DNA of 64,000 nt, taken from the NCBI RefSeq assembly GCF_020055635.1, contig NZ_JAIPUT010000010.1:1-64000 (forward strand). The letters run 5' to 3'. Of the stretch, positions 1-11,078 are shown one piece after another. The first letter of the stretch is position 1; every line of letters starts with the position of its first letter. Source of the DNA: Marivita sp. Its GTDB lineage: Bacteria; Pseudomonadota; Alphaproteobacteria; Rhodobacterales; Rhodobacteraceae. The translations under genes and the position numbers were made by a program. Under the pieces are notes generated by a model that had not been told where the DNA came from, did no database searches, and saw nothing but the letters and a program-made list of their open reading frames with translations.

Positions 1-630
1 CAGGAAGCGCCCGATTACGTCTACCAGCGCACCGTGCATCCCGAGGATGCGCCCGACACGCCGGAAATGGTCGAGATCACCTTTGAAAAGGGCGATGCCG
101 TGGCCATCAACGGCGAAGCGATGTCGCCCGCCACGATCCTGACCAAGCTGAACGAGCTGGGCGGAAAGCATGGCGTCGGTCGTCTGGACCTCGTGGAAAA
201 CCGCTTTGTCGGCATGAAGTCGCGCGGCATTTATGAGACACCCGGCGGCACCGTTTTGCTCGAGGCGCATCGCGGCATCGAGCAGATCACGCTGGACAGC
301 GGCGCCGGCCACCTCAAGGATTCGATCATGCCGCGCTATGCGGAACTGATCTACAATGGCTTCTGGTTCTCACCTGAGCGGGAAATGCTGCAGGCGCTCA
401 TCGACAAGAGCCAAGAGCATGTCACCGGAACCGTGCGCGTGAAGCTCTACAAGGGCTCGGTCAACACCGTTGCGCGCTGGTCAGATCATTCGCTTTATTC
501 CGAGGCGCATGTGACCTTCGAAGAGGACGCCGGCGCCTATGACCAGAAAGACGCGCAGGGCTTCATCCAACTCAATGCGCTGCGCCTGAAACTGCTGGCA
601 GCGCGGAACCGTCGTCTTTCGGACAAGTAG
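1..630 (+). CDS. argG: argininosuccinate synthase, C-terminal part
   Basis: The open frame enters from the left edge and runs 209 codons to TAG. It matches the C-terminal half of argininosuccinate synthase, the ATP-dependent enzyme that joins citrulline and aspartate in arginine synthesis. Recognisable family stretches are [22 protein letters not shown] near the middle (a GxxxxxENRxxGxKSRGxYETPGG signature) and [12 protein letters not shown] near the end. The ATP-binding N-terminal half lies outside the window. The frame is intact and ends just before a strong hairpin. The identity is secure; only the missing N-terminus limits the call. Confidence 0.95.
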   Translation, partial: QEAPDYVYQRTVHPEDAPDTPEMVEITFEKGDAVAINGEAMSPATILTKLNELGGKHGVGRLDLVENRFVGMKSRGIYETPGGTVLLEAHRGIEQITLDSGAGHLKDSIMPRYAELIYNGFWFSPEREMLQALIDKSQEHVTGTVRVKLYKGSVNTVARWSDHSLYSEAHVTFEEDAGAYDQKDAQGFIQLNALRLKLLAARNRRLSDK

Positions 631-634
631 ACCG

Positions 635-664
635 AAAAAAGGCCCGCCAAGGACTCGGCGGGCC
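635..664 (-). terminator. rho-independent terminator for the DUF7282 gene
   Basis: An 8-bp perfect GC-rich stem (GGCCCGCC at 641-648 paired with GGCGGGCC at 657-664) has an 8-nt loop. On the minus strand it is followed directly by six T residues (the A-run at 635-640), the form of an intrinsic terminator for the gene ending at 687. On the plus strand there is no U-run, so it would stop argG transcripts less well, although the hairpin begins only 10 nt after the argG stop codon. Confidence 0.85.
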
Positions 665-686
665 TGACACTCGTCACTTGCGCAGC

Positions 687-1100
687 TTACTGCGCAGACA
701 CAACCTTCATCACCAGCGCGTCATCGACGCGGATCGGGCCGTCTTCCTTGGCGCCGAGCGTGTATTCGAAAACACCGGTGGACATGCCACCGTCTTCGCC
801 ATGCACCATCAGCATGAGCATATCGCCGGACGCCACGTCCTCTTGAAGGATCGCGGAAACGTCGGTGTTCTCGCCCTCCTTGAGCGGCGCATAGCCCACG
901 ACCGGACCCGGCTTCATGTCGGACCCGGTGCGGTGCACCACCAGCCAGCCATTCGCGGGCGCAACGACGCTGGACGCGGTCACGGTTCCGCCGGACACGT
1001 CTTGGTCCATCGCGTCGACAGACGGCGCCATCGAATGGCCTGCGGCCGTAAGGGCGGTCGCGGAAAGGGCGAAAATCGTGGAAGCAATTGCGTATTTCAT
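687..1100 (-). CDS. secreted DUF7282-type small protein
   Basis: The product is 137 residues with an N-terminal signal peptide (MKYAIASTIFALSATALTAAG, residues about 1-21). The mature domain is all-beta in look, with a repeated pattern around SSVVAPANGWLVVH and GPVVGYAPLKEGEN. This resembles the DUF7282 family of exported or periplasmic domains of unknown function. The ATG at 1100 is chosen because AGGAG lies 7 nt upstream and the signal peptide begins there; the frame is open further upstream only by chance. It is a monocistronic gene with its own terminator at 635-664. Export is inferred; the function is unknown. Confidence 0.8.
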   Translation of the reverse strand: MKYAIASTIFALSATALTAAGHSMAPSVDAMDQDVSGGTVTASSVVAPANGWLVVHRTGSDMKPGPVVGYAPLKEGENTDVSAILQEDVASGDMLMLMVHGEDGGMSTGVFEYTLGAKEDGPIRVDDALVMKVVSAQ

Positions 1101-1200
1101 CTTCAATCTCCTTTGAAACACGGGACGTTTGGCCCGCTCACCCCAGCAGCCACGAAGCACGAGATCCGAAAGTTTCAGTTGGGCTTTGAAAAAATTGCCT

Positions 1201-1920
1201 TCAGGGACGCAACTTGACCGCTTCAAGCTTGCGGTAGGCCGGCAAGGTCCGCGCGACAAGATCGGACAAGGTACCGGACAGACCCGGCAAAGGCCCCTCG
1301 GGTCCTGCGAAACCGGTGCTTTGATGCACGGATTTGTACCAATGAGGTGCCCATGCGCCGTCGTAAGGCTTTGGCCCGGCGGGCCAGCGCAGCATGGCCG
1401 GATCGAACGCCAACCCGACCGCGTCACACAGTTTCTGCAACATGCGATGGGGCGTGTTCCGAATGTCGGCGCTGTCGATCACAACCGGTGATTGCCCCAG
1501 TGACCGAACATGGTCGAACAAACCGACCTGGGCCTCGAAGCCGATGTCGTCGGCGGTCAGGTCCGGATAGCCCTTGGCAAAGCTCGCCACGACACGCGCC
1601 GGATGCCGGATCAGGAACACGTTGATACACTCACCCATGAAGCCGCGCGGAATTCCGTCGATCATGTGCTGGCACATATGCTTGTGATAGGCGTGGGTTT
1701 TGCCGTTCGGCAGGGGCCCCAACAGAGACTGTTCGACCTCGAAACCGTCCTCGGGCCTGCTTTGCAGTATGGCGTCGCGCATTGGATGGTCCAGCCCGGT
1801 CAGCCGCAGGTATGGCCCGTAAAACGGCTCGTCCACCACTGCGAAATCGGCACGCTGCGCAAAGGCATACATCATCGCCGTCGACAGGTTGCGCGGTCCC
1901 GACCACATCGCCAGTCTCAC
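1201..1920 (-). CDS. sulfotransferase-family protein
   Basis: This is a 239-residue protein of the P-loop sulfotransferase fold. The N-terminal WSGPRNLSTAMM resembles the 5'-phosphosulfate-binding loop. VFLIRHPARVVASF resembles the 3'-phosphate-binding segment with a conserved Arg and Ser, and would be expected to hold PAPS. The acceptor cannot be read from sequence; alphaproteobacterial relatives are often left as 'sulfotransferase family' or 'branched-chain aminotransferase-like'. I prefer GTG at 1920 because GGAGA lies 8 nt upstream and the P-loop begins a few residues in. Another GTG at 1947 would add nine residues but has no ribosome binding site. Confidence 0.75.
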   Translation of the reverse strand: MRLAMWSGPRNLSTAMMYAFAQRADFAVVDEPFYGPYLRLTGLDHPMRDAILQSRPEDGFEVEQSLLGPLPNGKTHAYHKHMCQHMIDGIPRGFMGECINVFLIRHPARVVASFAKGYPDLTADDIGFEAQVGLFDHVRSLGQSPVVIDSADIRNTPHRMLQKLCDAVGLAFDPAMLRWPAGPKPYDGAWAPHWYKSVHQSTGFAGPEGPLPGLSGTLSDLVARTLPAYRKLEAVKLRP

Positions 1921-2079
1921 AATCGTGTCTCCGTATGGCCAAATCACAGGAACGGTACCGGCTGAACAACGTTACGCAAGCAATAACCGCTTTTCACCTT
2001 TCAGTGAGAAGACTGCATGGAAATTGCACCATGCCAGCGTTTCATCGCAGTCTGTCGCCACTTCTCAAGGAGAGATCTC

Positions 2080-2742
2080 ATGCGCCTTCTTCGCCGTTCC
2101 CGCCCTGCCCTTCTGGCCCTGTCCATCATCGCCGGAGCCTGCCTCCACTCGACCGGAGCCAAAGCTGATGAAATCCGCGACATCGTCGTCGCCGGGGGAT
2201 GTTTCTGGTGTGTCGAGGCCGATTTCGAGCGGGTCCAAGGCGTCAAGGAGGCCGTATCGGGTTACACCGGCGGCAATGTCGCCAATCCGACCTACAAACA
2301 GGTCACGGGCGGCGGAACAGGACATTACGAAGCCGTCAGGATCAGCTACGACAGCGACAGCATCAACCGCAACCAGCTGTACGATCTGTTTTTCCGCTCG
2401 ATTGACCCGACAGATCCGGACGGGCAGTTCTGCGATCGCGGTCAAAGCTATGCAACCGCCATATTCGTCTCGAACGCTGCCGAACGCGCGGCCGCAGAAG
2501 AGGCAAAAGCCGACGCAGAGGCCGAGTTGGGACAGGAAATCGTCACACCGATCCTCGACGCCAAGCCGTTTTACGAGGCCGAGGACTATCACCAGGATTA
2601 CTACAAGGGCACAAATCGCGTTCTGACACGCTTTGGCCCGATCCAGCAGGCCGAGGCCTACAAACGCTACCGCGAAGGCTGCCGTCGTGACGCGCGCATC
2701 GAAGAGCTTTGGGGCAGCGACGCACCGTTTCTGACGAACTAG
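2080..2742 (+). CDS. msrA: exported peptide-methionine (S)-S-oxide reductase
   Basis: The 220-residue protein reduces methionine-S-sulfoxide in damaged proteins. The catalytic motif GCFWC is at residues 40-44 with the active Cys at 41, followed by the family pattern SGYTGG and GTGHYEAV. Residues 1-29 form a signal peptide (RRSR, hydrophobic core, AKA), so this copy probably acts in the periplasm rather than the cytoplasm. ATG at 2080 follows AAGGAGAG; an upstream in-frame ATG at 2017 would bury the signal peptide. The stop codon shares the tetranucleotide CTAG with the stop of the convergent kinase gene. Confidence 0.93.
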   Translation: MRLLRRSRPALLALSIIAGACLHSTGAKADEIRDIVVAGGCFWCVEADFERVQGVKEAVSGYTGGNVANPTYKQVTGGGTGHYEAVRISYDSDSINRNQLYDLFFRSIDPTDPDGQFCDRGQSYATAIFVSNAAERAAAEEAKADAEAELGQEIVTPILDAKPFYEAEDYHQDYYKGTNRVLTRFGPIQQAEAYKRYREGCRRDARIEELWGSDAPFLTN

Positions 2743-3614
2743 GCCAACCGCGCATCCTGCACGTCTTTCAGATCGGGGATCACATCCGCCGTTCCGTGAC
2801 GGGTGACCATGATCGCCGCCGCCTGCTGACCCAGCGAAATCGCCTGCTCCATCGGCATGCCCCGATCCAGACCGGCGACCAGAAAGCCGGTGAACGTGTC
2901 ACCCGCGCCTGTCGTGTCGACAGGCGTGACCGGGATCGCCGGAAAGCGCTGATCTGTGCCCAGATCGGTGTTGAGCCACCGGCAGCCTTCGCCACCCAGC
3001 GTCACGACGATATCCCGAACCGGCAAATCGGAAAGGTTCGTGCCGGTGGCCCTTGCCAATTGTTCGGCCTCGACGGCGTTCATGACAAGCACATCAAGAA
3101 GCGGAAGCACGGCCTGAACCGCGCCGGAATCGAAAGGAGCCGCCGCGTAGACCACCCGCAGCCCCTTTGCCGACGCCAAGGTCGCGCCGTCGCTCTGCCC
3201 CGATGTTTCGTTCTGAAAGAGGAAAATATCCGCTTCGGTCGCGTCATCCAGTGCGACGGCGATATGTGTCTCTGTTATGGCCCGATTGGCCCCCGGGAAC
3301 AGCAGGATCGCGTTTTCGCCCTGCCCGTCCACCATGATCACGGCATGCCCTGTCGGCGTGGCAAGCTCCGAGATATGCCGCGTGTCCACGCCATATTCCA
3401 AAAGCCGCTCGACGGCCCATCGCCCGTCAAACCCGACCGCCCCGATATGGGTCGCACGGGCCGCCGCACGTGCGATCGCGACCGACATGTTCGCGCCCTT
3501 GCCGCCCAAGCCGCGACTGTGATCGGTCGAGGCCAAGGTCTCGCCCGGCGACAGAAGATGCGGCACTTGGTAGAACAGGTCCGCATTGATGGACCCAAGG
3601 TTGAAGACCGCCAC
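2739..3614 (-). CDS. rbsK: PfkB-family sugar kinase, probably ribokinase
   Basis: The product is 291 residues of the PfkB/ribokinase family, which phosphorylates sugars or nucleosides with ATP. Seen are the first signature GLGGKGANMSVAIAR and the second signature DTTGAGDTFTGFLVAG, whose Asp is the catalytic base. Ribokinase is the best guess, but substrate cannot be fixed and no ribose transporter is nearby. GTG at 3614 is chosen because AGGAGG sits 5 nt upstream and it begins one base before the maeB stop ends; the frame is open a little further up inside maeB. It is probably co-transcribed with maeB. Confidence 0.8.
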   Translation of the reverse strand: MAVFNLGSINADLFYQVPHLLSPGETLASTDHSRGLGGKGANMSVAIARAAARATHIGAVGFDGRWAVERLLEYGVDTRHISELATPTGHAVIMVDGQGENAILLFPGANRAITETHIAVALDDATEADIFLFQNETSGQSDGATLASAKGLRVVYAAAPFDSGAVQAVLPLLDVLVMNAVEAEQLARATGTNLSDLPVRDIVVTLGGEGCRWLNTDLGTDQRFPAIPVTPVDTTGAGDTFTGFLVAGLDRGMPMEQAISLGQQAAAIMVTRHGTADVIPDLKDVQDARLA

Positions 3615-3615
3615 C

Positions 3616-5871
3616 TCAGCCTCCTTTGCAGGCCGCAAGCACCGACATGTTCAGAATGTCACCGGCGGTCATGGAGGTCGAGCAGATCTGGATCGACTTG
3701 TCGACACCGGCAAGGATCGGACCGATCACCGTGGCCCCGGCCATTTCCTGCATCAGCTTCACCGAGATAGACGCGGAATGGCGTGCCGGAACGACAAGGA
3801 TGTTCGCCGGGCCCGTCAGCCGCTGGAACGGATAATATTTCTGGGCTGTGCGGTTCAGGGCGACATCGACGGTCATTTCGCCTTCATATTCAAAGTTCAC
3901 GCCCCGCCGGTCCAGGACACTTGGCGCGATGTGCATCTTTTCGGCCCGCTCGGAGACCGGGTAGCCGAAGGTCGAGAACGACACGAAGGCAACCCGCGGC
4001 TCGAGCCCGATCAGACGCGCCACCTCGGCCGCGCGTTCGGCGATGTTGGCCAGGTCTTCTTCATCTGGCCATTCATGCACCAACGTGTCGGCGATCAGCA
4101 CGATCCGCCCCTTGTGCAACAATGCGGTGACCCCTGCCGCGCCATGCGACGCATCCGCGTCGAAGACGTGATTGATCAATTCCATCACATGCGCCGATTT
4201 GCGCGTCGCCCCGGTGACAAGCGCATCTCCATGACCCTGCTGCAACATCAGCGCGCCAAAGACATGGCGGTCGCGTGCCGCGAGGCGGTGGATGTCCTGC
4301 CGATCATGTCCCTTGCGCTGAAGACGGTCGTAGAGGAACTCCTTGTACCGATCGAGGTGCTTGGTGTTGGCGGCATTCACCACCTCCACTTCGCGCACTG
4401 CGTCGCCCAGCCCGGCCTCTTCCAGCTTGGCCTTCACATCGGCTTCGCGCCCGACGACAAGCGCCTTGCCGAAGCCGGAGCGCTGATACATCACCGCCGC
4501 CCGCAACACGCGCGGATCGTCCCCTTCGGCAAAAATCATCCGGGCCTGCGCCGTACGGGCACGGGCGTTGATGCTGCGCAGGATGCTGGCCGTGGGATCC
4601 ATCCGCGATTTCAAGGATTCCTCGTAGGCGTCCAGGTCGATGATCGGCCGCCGCGCCGCACCTGTGTCCATGCCGGCCTTGGCCACGGCGGTCGGAATGC
4701 GGTGGATCAGTCTCGGATCGAACGGCGTCGGGATGATGTAGTCGCGCCCGAAGGTCAGGCTTTTGCCATAGGCCAGCGCCACCTCGTCGGGCACATCCTC
4801 ACGGGCCAGGTCGGCCAGCGCTTCGGCACAGGCGATCTTCATCTCGTCATTGATCGCGCGCGCATGGATGTCCAACGCGCCCCGGAACAGGTAGGGAAAG
4901 CCCAGGACGTTGTTCACCTGGTTCGGATAATCGCTGCGCCCGGTGGCGACGATCGCATCCATCCGCACCTCGTGCGCCTCTTCGGGCGTGATCTCGGGGT
5001 CGGGGTTCGCCATCGCGAAGATCACCGGATTGTCGGCCATCGACCGCACCATGTCCTGTGTGACGGCTCCCTTGACACTGACCCCAAGAAAGACATCGGC
5101 CCCCACCATCGCCTCTTCCAGAGTGCGCGCGTCGGTCTTGACGGCATGGGCCGATTTCCACTGGTTCATGCCGTCGGTCCGGCCTTGGTAGATCACGCCC
5201 TTTGTGTCCGCAACGATGCAGTTCTCGTGCCGCGCGCCCATCCGCTTGAGAAGCTCGATACAGGCGATGCCCGCCGCTCCGGCCCCGTTAAGAACGATCT
5301 TCACGTCCTCGATCTTCTTGCCCGACAAATGCAGCGCGTTGATCAGACCTGCGGCGCAAATCACCGCTGTCCCGTGCTGGTCATCGTGGAAGACAGGAAT
5401 ATCCATCTCTTCCTTGAGGCGCTGTTCGATGATGAAACACTCGGGCGCCTTGATGTCCTCGAGGTTGATGCCGCCAAAGGTCGGCCCCATCAGGCGCACC
5501 GCCTTGCAGAACTCGTCCGGGTCTTCGGTGTCCAGCTCGATGTCGATGGAATTCACATCCGCGAACCGCTTGAACAGGACGGCTTTCCCCTCCATCACGG
5601 GCTTGGACCCAAGCGCGCCCAGATTGCCCAGACCCAGAACCGCGGTGCCGTTGGAAATCACCGCGACCAGGTTGCCCTTGTTGGTGTAATCATAGGCCAG
5701 TCCGGGGTCTTTCGCGATATCCTCGCATGGAACGGCCACACCCGGAGAATAAGCCAGCGACAAGTCCCGCTGCGTGGTCATGGGAACGGTGGCCTGCACC
5801 TCCCATTTGCCGGGGGTCGGTTCGAGGTGGAACGCCAGCGCTTCTTCGCGGGTGAATTTCGGGTTGGACAT
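3616..5871 (-). CDS. maeB: NADP-type malic enzyme with phosphotransacetylase-like domain
   Basis: The 751-residue protein is a two-domain malic enzyme that oxidatively decarboxylates malate to pyruvate. Residues 1 to about 430 are the malic enzyme part, with [12 protein letters not shown], the metal-site region [12 protein letters not shown] and the nucleotide fold NGAGAAGIA. The remaining 320 residues resemble phosphate acetyltransferase ([15 protein letters not shown]), a fusion typical of the MaeB class, where it is thought to be regulatory. It is divergent from mutS across an 85-bp gap and is followed at once by the sugar kinase. Whether NAD or NADP is used is not readable here. Confidence 0.95.
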   Translation of the reverse strand: MSNPKFTREEALAFHLEPTPGKWEVQATVPMTTQRDLSLAYSPGVAVPCEDIAKDPGLAYDYTNKGNLVAVISNGTAVLGLGNLGALGSKPVMEGKAVLFKRFADVNSIDIELDTEDPDEFCKAVRLMGPTFGGINLEDIKAPECFIIEQRLKEEMDIPVFHDDQHGTAVICAAGLINALHLSGKKIEDVKIVLNGAGAAGIACIELLKRMGARHENCIVADTKGVIYQGRTDGMNQWKSAHAVKTDARTLEEAMVGADVFLGVSVKGAVTQDMVRSMADNPVIFAMANPDPEITPEEAHEVRMDAIVATGRSDYPNQVNNVLGFPYLFRGALDIHARAINDEMKIACAEALADLAREDVPDEVALAYGKSLTFGRDYIIPTPFDPRLIHRIPTAVAKAGMDTGAARRPIIDLDAYEESLKSRMDPTASILRSINARARTAQARMIFAEGDDPRVLRAAVMYQRSGFGKALVVGREADVKAKLEEAGLGDAVREVEVVNAANTKHLDRYKEFLYDRLQRKGHDRQDIHRLAARDRHVFGALMLQQGHGDALVTGATRKSAHVMELINHVFDADASHGAAGVTALLHKGRIVLIADTLVHEWPDEEDLANIAERAAEVARLIGLEPRVAFVSFSTFGYPVSERAEKMHIAPSVLDRRGVNFEYEGEMTVDVALNRTAQKYYPFQRLTGPANILVVPARHSASISVKLMQEMAGATVIGPILAGVDKSIQICSTSMTAGDILNMSVLAACKGG

Positions 5872-5956
5872 GCGTCAGGGGCCTCGTAGATCAAATTCGG
5901 GTTTTCCACCCGGGTCGGTCGTCTTAATGTCACGCCAAAGCACCAAGGGGAAGCTT

Positions 5957-8614
5957 GTGAACGCGAATAAATCACCCGTCACACCCATGATGGCGCAATA
6001 TCTGGAAATAAAATCCCAGTACGCAGACGCTTTGTTGTTCTATCGCATGGGTGATTTTTACGAATTGTTCTTCGATGATGCAGCCGCAGCATCCGAGGCG
6101 TTGGACATCGCGCTCACCAAGCGCGGCAAACATGACGGAGACGACATCCCGATGTGCGGTGTGCCGGTCCACGCCGCCGAAGGTTACCTGCTGACGCTCA
6201 TCCGCAAGGGGTTTCGCGTCGCCGTCTGCGAACAGATGGAAAGCCCGGCAGAGGCGAAGAAGCGCGGGTCAAAATCCGTCGTCAAACGAGATGTGGTGCG
6301 GCTGGTCACGCCCGGCACCCTGACCGAGGAAACACTGCTCGAGGCGCGGCGGCACAACTTTCTGGCCGCATTGGCCTGTGTCAGAGACGATTGGGCGCTG
6401 GCCTGGACAGATATCTCCACCGGCGCGCTCCACGTTTTGCCCCTGACATTGGCCCGTGTCGGTCCCGAACTGGCGCAACTGTCGCCGGCCGAGATCCTGA
6501 TGGCTGAAGGCAGTGACGACGCAGTGACGACCGTTCTGCGCGATCTGGGTCTGGAACCAACATGGCTTGGTAAATCAAGCTTTGATTCCACCGGTGCGCA
6601 TGCACGGCTGACCGAGCAATTCGGGGTCTCTTCTCTGGATGCCTATGGCCAGTTTTCGCGCGCCGAATTGTCGGCCATGGGCGCATTGATCGACTATCTT
6701 GACCTGACGCAGAAAGGCCGGCTTCCCCTGCTGCGCCCGCCACAGCAGGAAAAGCTGGGCAATTCGATGCATATCGACGCCGCAACGCGTCGGAACCTCG
6801 AATTGACGCATTCCTTGCAAGGTGGGCGTACCGGGTCACTTCTATCGGTCATCGACCGCACCGCCACCGCCAGCGGCGCACGGCTTCTGGAACGGCGTCT
6901 GTCCACACCGTCTCGCGATCTGTCGGTGATCCGGGGCCGTCAGGAAGCGATCACTTGGGCCATATCGGATCCCATGACCGCCCGTCAGGTCCGCGATGCC
7001 CTGAAGCGGGTGCCGGATCTGGACCGTGCCCTGTCCCGTCTGGGACTCGAGCGCGGCGGCCCGCGGGACATGGCGGCGATCCGCAACACATTGGCACAGG
7101 CCGAGGCGATTTCCACCGTGTTGGAGACACATGAGTTGCCCGACATCCTGCGAAGCGCGGTCGGCGCCTGCAAGGGGCACGACACGCTGATGGGGCTGCT
7201 TGACGACGCCCTGATCGCGGAACCGCCGCTTCTGGCCCGGGACGGCGGGTTCATCGCGCCGGGTCATGATGCCGACCTGGACGAGGCGCGCAAGCTGCGC
7301 GACGAAGGCCGCAGTGTGATCGCCGGGCTGCAAGCGCAGTATTCCGAGGCGACGGGCGTGTCGGCGCTCAAGATCAAGCACAACAATGTTCTGGGTTACT
7401 TCATCGAAACGACATCGACCCATGCGCAGAAGATGATGGCGCCGCCGCTGAACGAAACCTTCATTCACCGCCAGACCACCGCGAACCAGATCCGCTTTAC
7501 CACGGTCGAACTGTCCGAGCTTGAACGCCGCATCATGAACGCGGGGTCCGAGGCAATCGAGATCGAAAAGCGGCTCTATGCTGGCCTGAGCCGCGCCATT
7601 CTGGACGAACAGCCCGCCTTGAACGCACTTGCGACCGGGCTGGCGGAACTCGACCTCGCCACAGCGCTGGCCGACCTTGCGACGGACCTTGATTGGTGCC
7701 GCCCTCTTGTCGATGACAGCCGGGCCTTCGAGATCGAAGCGGGGCGACATCCGGTTGTCGAACGCGCGCTCAAATCGCAAGGCGACACCGGGTTCGTCGC
7801 CAATGATTGCGGTCTGTCTGCGGACAGCGAAAAAGCCGCGATCACCCTGCTGACGGGGCCGAACATGGCGGGTAAATCGACCTACCTGCGCCAGAACGCG
7901 CTTATCGCCCTGCTGGCGCAAATCGGGTCCTATGTACCCGCCAAGTCGGCCCATATCGGCCTTGTCAGCCAGATTTTCAGCCGTGTCGGCGCATCAGACG
8001 ACCTTGCGCGCGGACGGTCCACATTCATGGTGGAAATGGTCGAAACCGCCGCGATCCTGAACCAGGCCGATGACCGCGCCTTGGTCATCCTCGACGAGAT
8101 CGGGCGCGGCACCGCGACCTATGACGGCCTGTCGATCGCATGGGCCACGCTGGAACATCTGCAATCGGTCAACAAGGTCCGCGCGCTTTTCGCCACGCAT
8201 TATCACGAACTGACCGCTCTCGCGACGCAACTGGACGGCGTGAAAAACGCGACGGTCGCGGTGCGCGAGTGGGAAGGCGACGTGATCTTCCTGCACGAGG
8301 TCCGGGATGGGGCCGCAGACCGGTCTTACGGGGTACAGGTTGCCCAGCTTGCCGGGTTGCCCCCTGCGGTCATCACGCGCGCACGGTCGGTTCTGGACGC
8401 CCTGGAAAAAGGCGAACGCGAAAACACCTCACCGAAGGCGTTGATCGATGATTTGCCCTTGTTCTCGGCAGTAGCCAACGCACCGCAGCCGGTGAAGCCC
8501 GCCGCTGAAAACAAGATCGAGGCACAGATCAAGGATCTGCACCCCGACGAGATGACGCCGATGGACGCGCTTCAGGCTCTGTATCACCTGAAAACGCTCC
8601 TGTCGGACAGTTAG
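5957..8614 (+). CDS. mutS: DNA mismatch repair ATPase MutS
   Basis: This is an 885-residue MutS1. The N-terminal mismatch-recognition domain has the Phe-x-Glu-type motif region [11 protein letters not shown]. The C-terminal ATPase has the Walker A loop [10 protein letters not shown] near residue 635, with [12 protein letters not shown] and ATHYHELT after it. It finds mispairs after replication and recruits the repair machinery. GTG at 5957 is chosen: AAGGGGAAG lies just upstream, and the protein then begins about ten residues before TPMM, as in other MutS proteins. The ORF is open upstream to 5774 only by overlap with maeB. The stop overlaps the grpE stop by three bases. Confidence 0.97.
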   Translation: MNANKSPVTPMMAQYLEIKSQYADALLFYRMGDFYELFFDDAAAASEALDIALTKRGKHDGDDIPMCGVPVHAAEGYLLTLIRKGFRVAVCEQMESPAEAKKRGSKSVVKRDVVRLVTPGTLTEETLLEARRHNFLAALACVRDDWALAWTDISTGALHVLPLTLARVGPELAQLSPAEILMAEGSDDAVTTVLRDLGLEPTWLGKSSFDSTGAHARLTEQFGVSSLDAYGQFSRAELSAMGALIDYLDLTQKGRLPLLRPPQQEKLGNSMHIDAATRRNLELTHSLQGGRTGSLLSVIDRTATASGARLLERRLSTPSRDLSVIRGRQEAITWAISDPMTARQVRDALKRVPDLDRALSRLGLERGGPRDMAAIRNTLAQAEAISTVLETHELPDILRSAVGACKGHDTLMGLLDDALIAEPPLLARDGGFIAPGHDADLDEARKLRDEGRSVIAGLQAQYSEATGVSALKIKHNNVLGYFIETTSTHAQKMMAPPLNETFIHRQTTANQIRFTTVELSELERRIMNAGSEAIEIEKRLYAGLSRAILDEQPALNALATGLAELDLATALADLATDLDWCRPLVDDSRAFEIEAGRHPVVERALKSQGDTGFVANDCGLSADSEKAAITLLTGPNMAGKSTYLRQNALIALLAQIGSYVPAKSAHIGLVSQIFSRVGASDDLARGRSTFMVEMVETAAILNQADDRALVILDEIGRGTATYDGLSIAWATLEHLQSVNKVRALFATHYHELTALATQLDGVKNATVAVREWEGDVIFLHEVRDGAADRSYGVQVAQLAGLPPAVITRARSVLDALEKGERENTSPKALIDDLPLFSAVANAPQPVKPAAENKIEAQIKDLHPDEMTPMDALQALYHLKTLLSDS

Positions 8615-9183
8615 TTTGAGGATTTCGGCATTGAGCTTACGCCGACCTGAGCTGGACGCAGCAGGCGATCGTACAGCATGAACCCTTCGGTCGACACCTG
8701 GATGATGTCGCCGGCCTTGGTGCCGGGCACGGGCGCTTCGAACATCGCTTCGTGCTGTTGCGGGTCGAACTTGTCGCCAACCTCGGGTCTGATCGCGGTG
8801 ACGCCATGTTTGCTGAACACGTTCAGCAATTCGCGCATCGTCAATTCCACGCCTTCGATAAACGCCTTCGACGCCTCGCGTTGGTCTTCGGGAATGGCAT
8901 CCAGGGCGCGCTGCAGGTTGTCGTAGACGGGCAGCAGATCGCGCGCCAGTCGAGATCCGCCATATTGCTGCGCCTCGCGGCGGTCCTTGTCGGATCGTTT
9001 GCGCGCGTTCTCGGCATCCGCCAGCGCCCGCATGAATTTGTCTTTCAGATCGTCCCGCTCTGCGCGCAAGGCATCCAGTTCTGCGTCATCGTCAGTGATC
9101 TCTTCCTCCAACGCTTCGTTTTCCTCTGCCTCAGCCTCGGCCAGGCTATCGAGAAAATCTTTTGTATGATCCGTTTCGGCCAT
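8611..9183 (-). CDS. grpE: nucleotide exchange factor GrpE
   Basis: The 190-residue cytosolic co-chaperone releases ADP from DnaK. It has an acidic, probably coiled-coil N-terminus (residues about 1-70, rich in Glu and Asp), the conserved central pattern [14 protein letters not shown], and the C-terminal beta-domain pattern [14 protein letters not shown]. It starts 4 nt after the hrcA stop, so hrcA and grpE form one heat-shock operon. dnaK and dnaJ are not in the window. Length and motifs are normal for the family. Confidence 0.96.
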   Translation of the reverse strand: MAETDHTKDFLDSLAEAEAEENEALEEEITDDDAELDALRAERDDLKDKFMRALADAENARKRSDKDRREAQQYGGSRLARDLLPVYDNLQRALDAIPEDQREASKAFIEGVELTMRELLNVFSKHGVTAIRPEVGDKFDPQQHEAMFEAPVPGTKAGDIIQVSTEGFMLYDRLLRPAQVGVSSMPKSSN

Positions 9184-9187
9184 CTCG

Positions 9188-10258
9188 TTACCCTTGGTTG
9201 CGGTCGCCGAGTAGTTTCCCGACGAGCTGCGCGGTGTAGTCTACGATCGGTACGATGCGCCCATAGTTGAGGCGTGTCGGGCCGATGACCCCCACCGCAC
9301 CGATTATTTTACGATCAGCGTTCATATATGGAGACACGACCAAAGAGGAACCCGAAAGTGAGAAAAGTTTGTTCTCTGACCCGATAAAAATGCGCACACC
9401 GTCGCCCTGTTCGGTCAGTTCGAGGAATTCGGCAATGTCCCGCTTGCGTTCCAGATCATCGAACAATTCGCGGATCCGGCTCAGTTCCTCGGCATGTGCG
9501 TCTTCGGCCAGAAGGTTCGACCGCCCACGCACGATCAACCGCTCGGAATGGCTGCCATCCTCGTCCCACATCGCGAGACCCTGCTCGACCAGCGTGGCTG
9601 CCAGCGCGTTGAGCTCCTGCCGTTTTGCCGAGATTTCCTCTTTCATCGTGCGCCGCAATTCGGAAAGCGTCCTGCCCTCGACGAGCGCATTCAGGAAATT
9701 CGCCGCTTCCCGCATGGAACTGGGCGTCTGGCCCGGTGGCGGCGTGAACAGGCGATTCTCTACATGCCCATCGGCGAAGACCAGCACCACAAGCGCCTGA
9801 TCGCCGCCGACATGCACGAATTCGATATGCTTGATCGCGGCTTCGTGCTTTGGCGTCAAGACAAGCGACGCCCCTTGCGTGACGCCGGACAGGGCCGATC
9901 CGACCCGATCAAGGATCGTGCCCACGTCCTGGCTGTTGCTGGTCATCGTGTCGTCGATCTTCTTGCGATCATCCTGGTCGAGATCGCGCACCTCGAGCAG
10001 CCCGTCGACGAACATGCGCAGCCCCAGCTGTGTCGGCACACGCCCCGCACTGATATGCGGGCTGTCCAGCAGGCCTAGGAATTCAAGATCCTGCATCACG
10101 TTGCGAATGGTCGCCGCCGATACCTTTTCATTCAGCGTGCGCGTCAAGGTCCGGGACCCGACAGGTTCCCCGCTGGACAGGTAGCCTTCGACCACCTTGC
10201 GGAAGACCTCCCGAGAGCGGTCGTTCATTTCATCCAGTATTTTCGATCCGTCGTTCAA
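9188..10258 (-). CDS. hrcA: heat-inducible transcription repressor HrcA
   Basis: This is a 356-residue repressor of class I heat-shock genes. The N-terminal winged helix has [13 protein letters not shown] and [13 protein letters not shown]. The C-terminal GAF-like part ends with the highly conserved block from [16 protein letters not shown] to [16 protein letters not shown] choose TTG at 10258 because GAGGTGA is 5 nt upstream and relatives have about ten residues before [11 protein letters not shown] at 10228 (MNDRSREVF) is the alternative and has no ribosome binding site. It is divergent from rph and upstream of grpE. I saw no CIRCE operator (TTAGCACTC-N9-GAGTGCTAA) in the 106-bp divergent gap. 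Confidence 0.94.
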   Translation of the reverse strand: MNDGSKILDEMNDRSREVFRKVVEGYLSSGEPVGSRTLTRTLNEKVSAATIRNVMQDLEFLGLLDSPHISAGRVPTQLGLRMFVDGLLEVRDLDQDDRKKIDDTMTSNSQDVGTILDRVGSALSGVTQGASLVLTPKHEAAIKHIEFVHVGGDQALVVLVFADGHVENRLFTPPPGQTPSSMREAANFLNALVEGRTLSELRRTMKEEISAKRQELNALAATLVEQGLAMWDEDGSHSERLIVRGRSNLLAEDAHAEELSRIRELFDDLERKRDIAEFLELTEQGDGVRIFIGSENKLFSLSGSSLVVSPYMNADRKIIGAVGVIGPTRLNYGRIVPIVDYTAQLVGKLLGDRNQG

Positions 10259-10364
10259 TCGCTCACCTCGTTTCGCTGGTGACAGCCCCTCGTATGCCAG
10301 ACTATCGGCTTGCGAAACCGCAAAGCCTGATTGTATCCGTACACGGCAATCAAAGGGACATACC

Positions 10365-11078
10365 ATGCGACCGTCAGGACGGAAATTAAGCGAAATGCGC
10401 GCGGTTTCAATCGAAACCGGGATCAGCAAGCACGCAGAAGGGTCATGCATGATCCGCATGGGCGACACCCATGTGCTCTGCACGGCAACAATCGAAGACC
10501 GTGTTCCGCCCTTCATCAAGGGGTCGGGTCTTGGATGGGTCACGGCCGAATACGGCATGCTGCCCCGCTCCACCACCAGCCGGATGCGCCGCGAAAGCAC
10601 CACCGGCAAGCAACAGGGCCGCACCGTCGAGATTCAGAGACTGATCGGGCGCAGCTTGCGGGCCGGTGTCGATCGCGTGGCCCTTGGCGAACGCCAGATC
10701 AGCATCGACTGCGACGTGATCCAGGCCGACGGCGGAACCCGCTGCGCGTCGATCACCGGCGGTTGGGTTGCCCTGCGTCTGGCCGTCAACAAGCTGATGA
10801 AGGCCGGCGACGTGACAAGCGATCCGCTGATTTCGCCCGTCGCTGCCGTAAGCTGTGGTATCTACGCCGGTCAACCGGTACTCGATCTCGATTACCCCGA
10901 GGATTCCGAAGCAGGCGTCGACGGCAACTTCATCCTGCGCGGCGATGGGCAATTGATCGAGGTTCAGATGTCCGCCGAAGGCTCGACCTTTTCGCGGGAT
11001 CAGATGACACAACTTCTGGACCTGGCCGATGCCGGCGTTCAGGAACTGGTCGCGCTTCAGCTCAAGGCGGCAGAATGA
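10365..11078 (+). CDS. rph: ribonuclease PH
   Basis: The 237-residue phosphate-dependent 3'-5' exoribonuclease trims the 3' ends of tRNA precursors. The start MRPSGR is the standard family N-terminus, and the phosphate-site region has RSLRAGVDR and [21 protein letters not shown] at 10365 follows AAAGGGA. The stop overlaps the start of rdgB (ATGA), giving a coupled rph-rdgB-hemW operon, a layout common in alphaproteobacteria. Length is full. Confidence 0.97.
   Translation: MRPSGRKLSEMRAVSIETGISKHAEGSCMIRMGDTHVLCTATIEDRVPPFIKGSGLGWVTAEYGMLPRSTTSRMRRESTTGKQQGRTVEIQRLIGRSLRAGVDRVALGERQISIDCDVIQADGGTRCASITGGWVALRLAVNKLMKAGDVTSDPLISPVAAVSCGIYAGQPVLDLDYPEDSEAGVDGNFILRGDGQLIEVQMSAEGSTFSRDQMTQLLDLADAGVQELVALQLKAAE

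Noticed and set aside
3586..5889. 767-codon open frame opposite maeB
   Set aside because: It mirrors a clear malic enzyme gene, is rich in His, Arg and Gly as expected of a complement frame in GC-rich DNA, and has no recognisable domain.
10259..10364. CIRCE operator before hrcA
   Set aside because: No TTAGCACTC-N9-GAGTGCTAA or near match in the hrcA-rph gap; hrcA may be controlled through sigma-32 or elsewhere.
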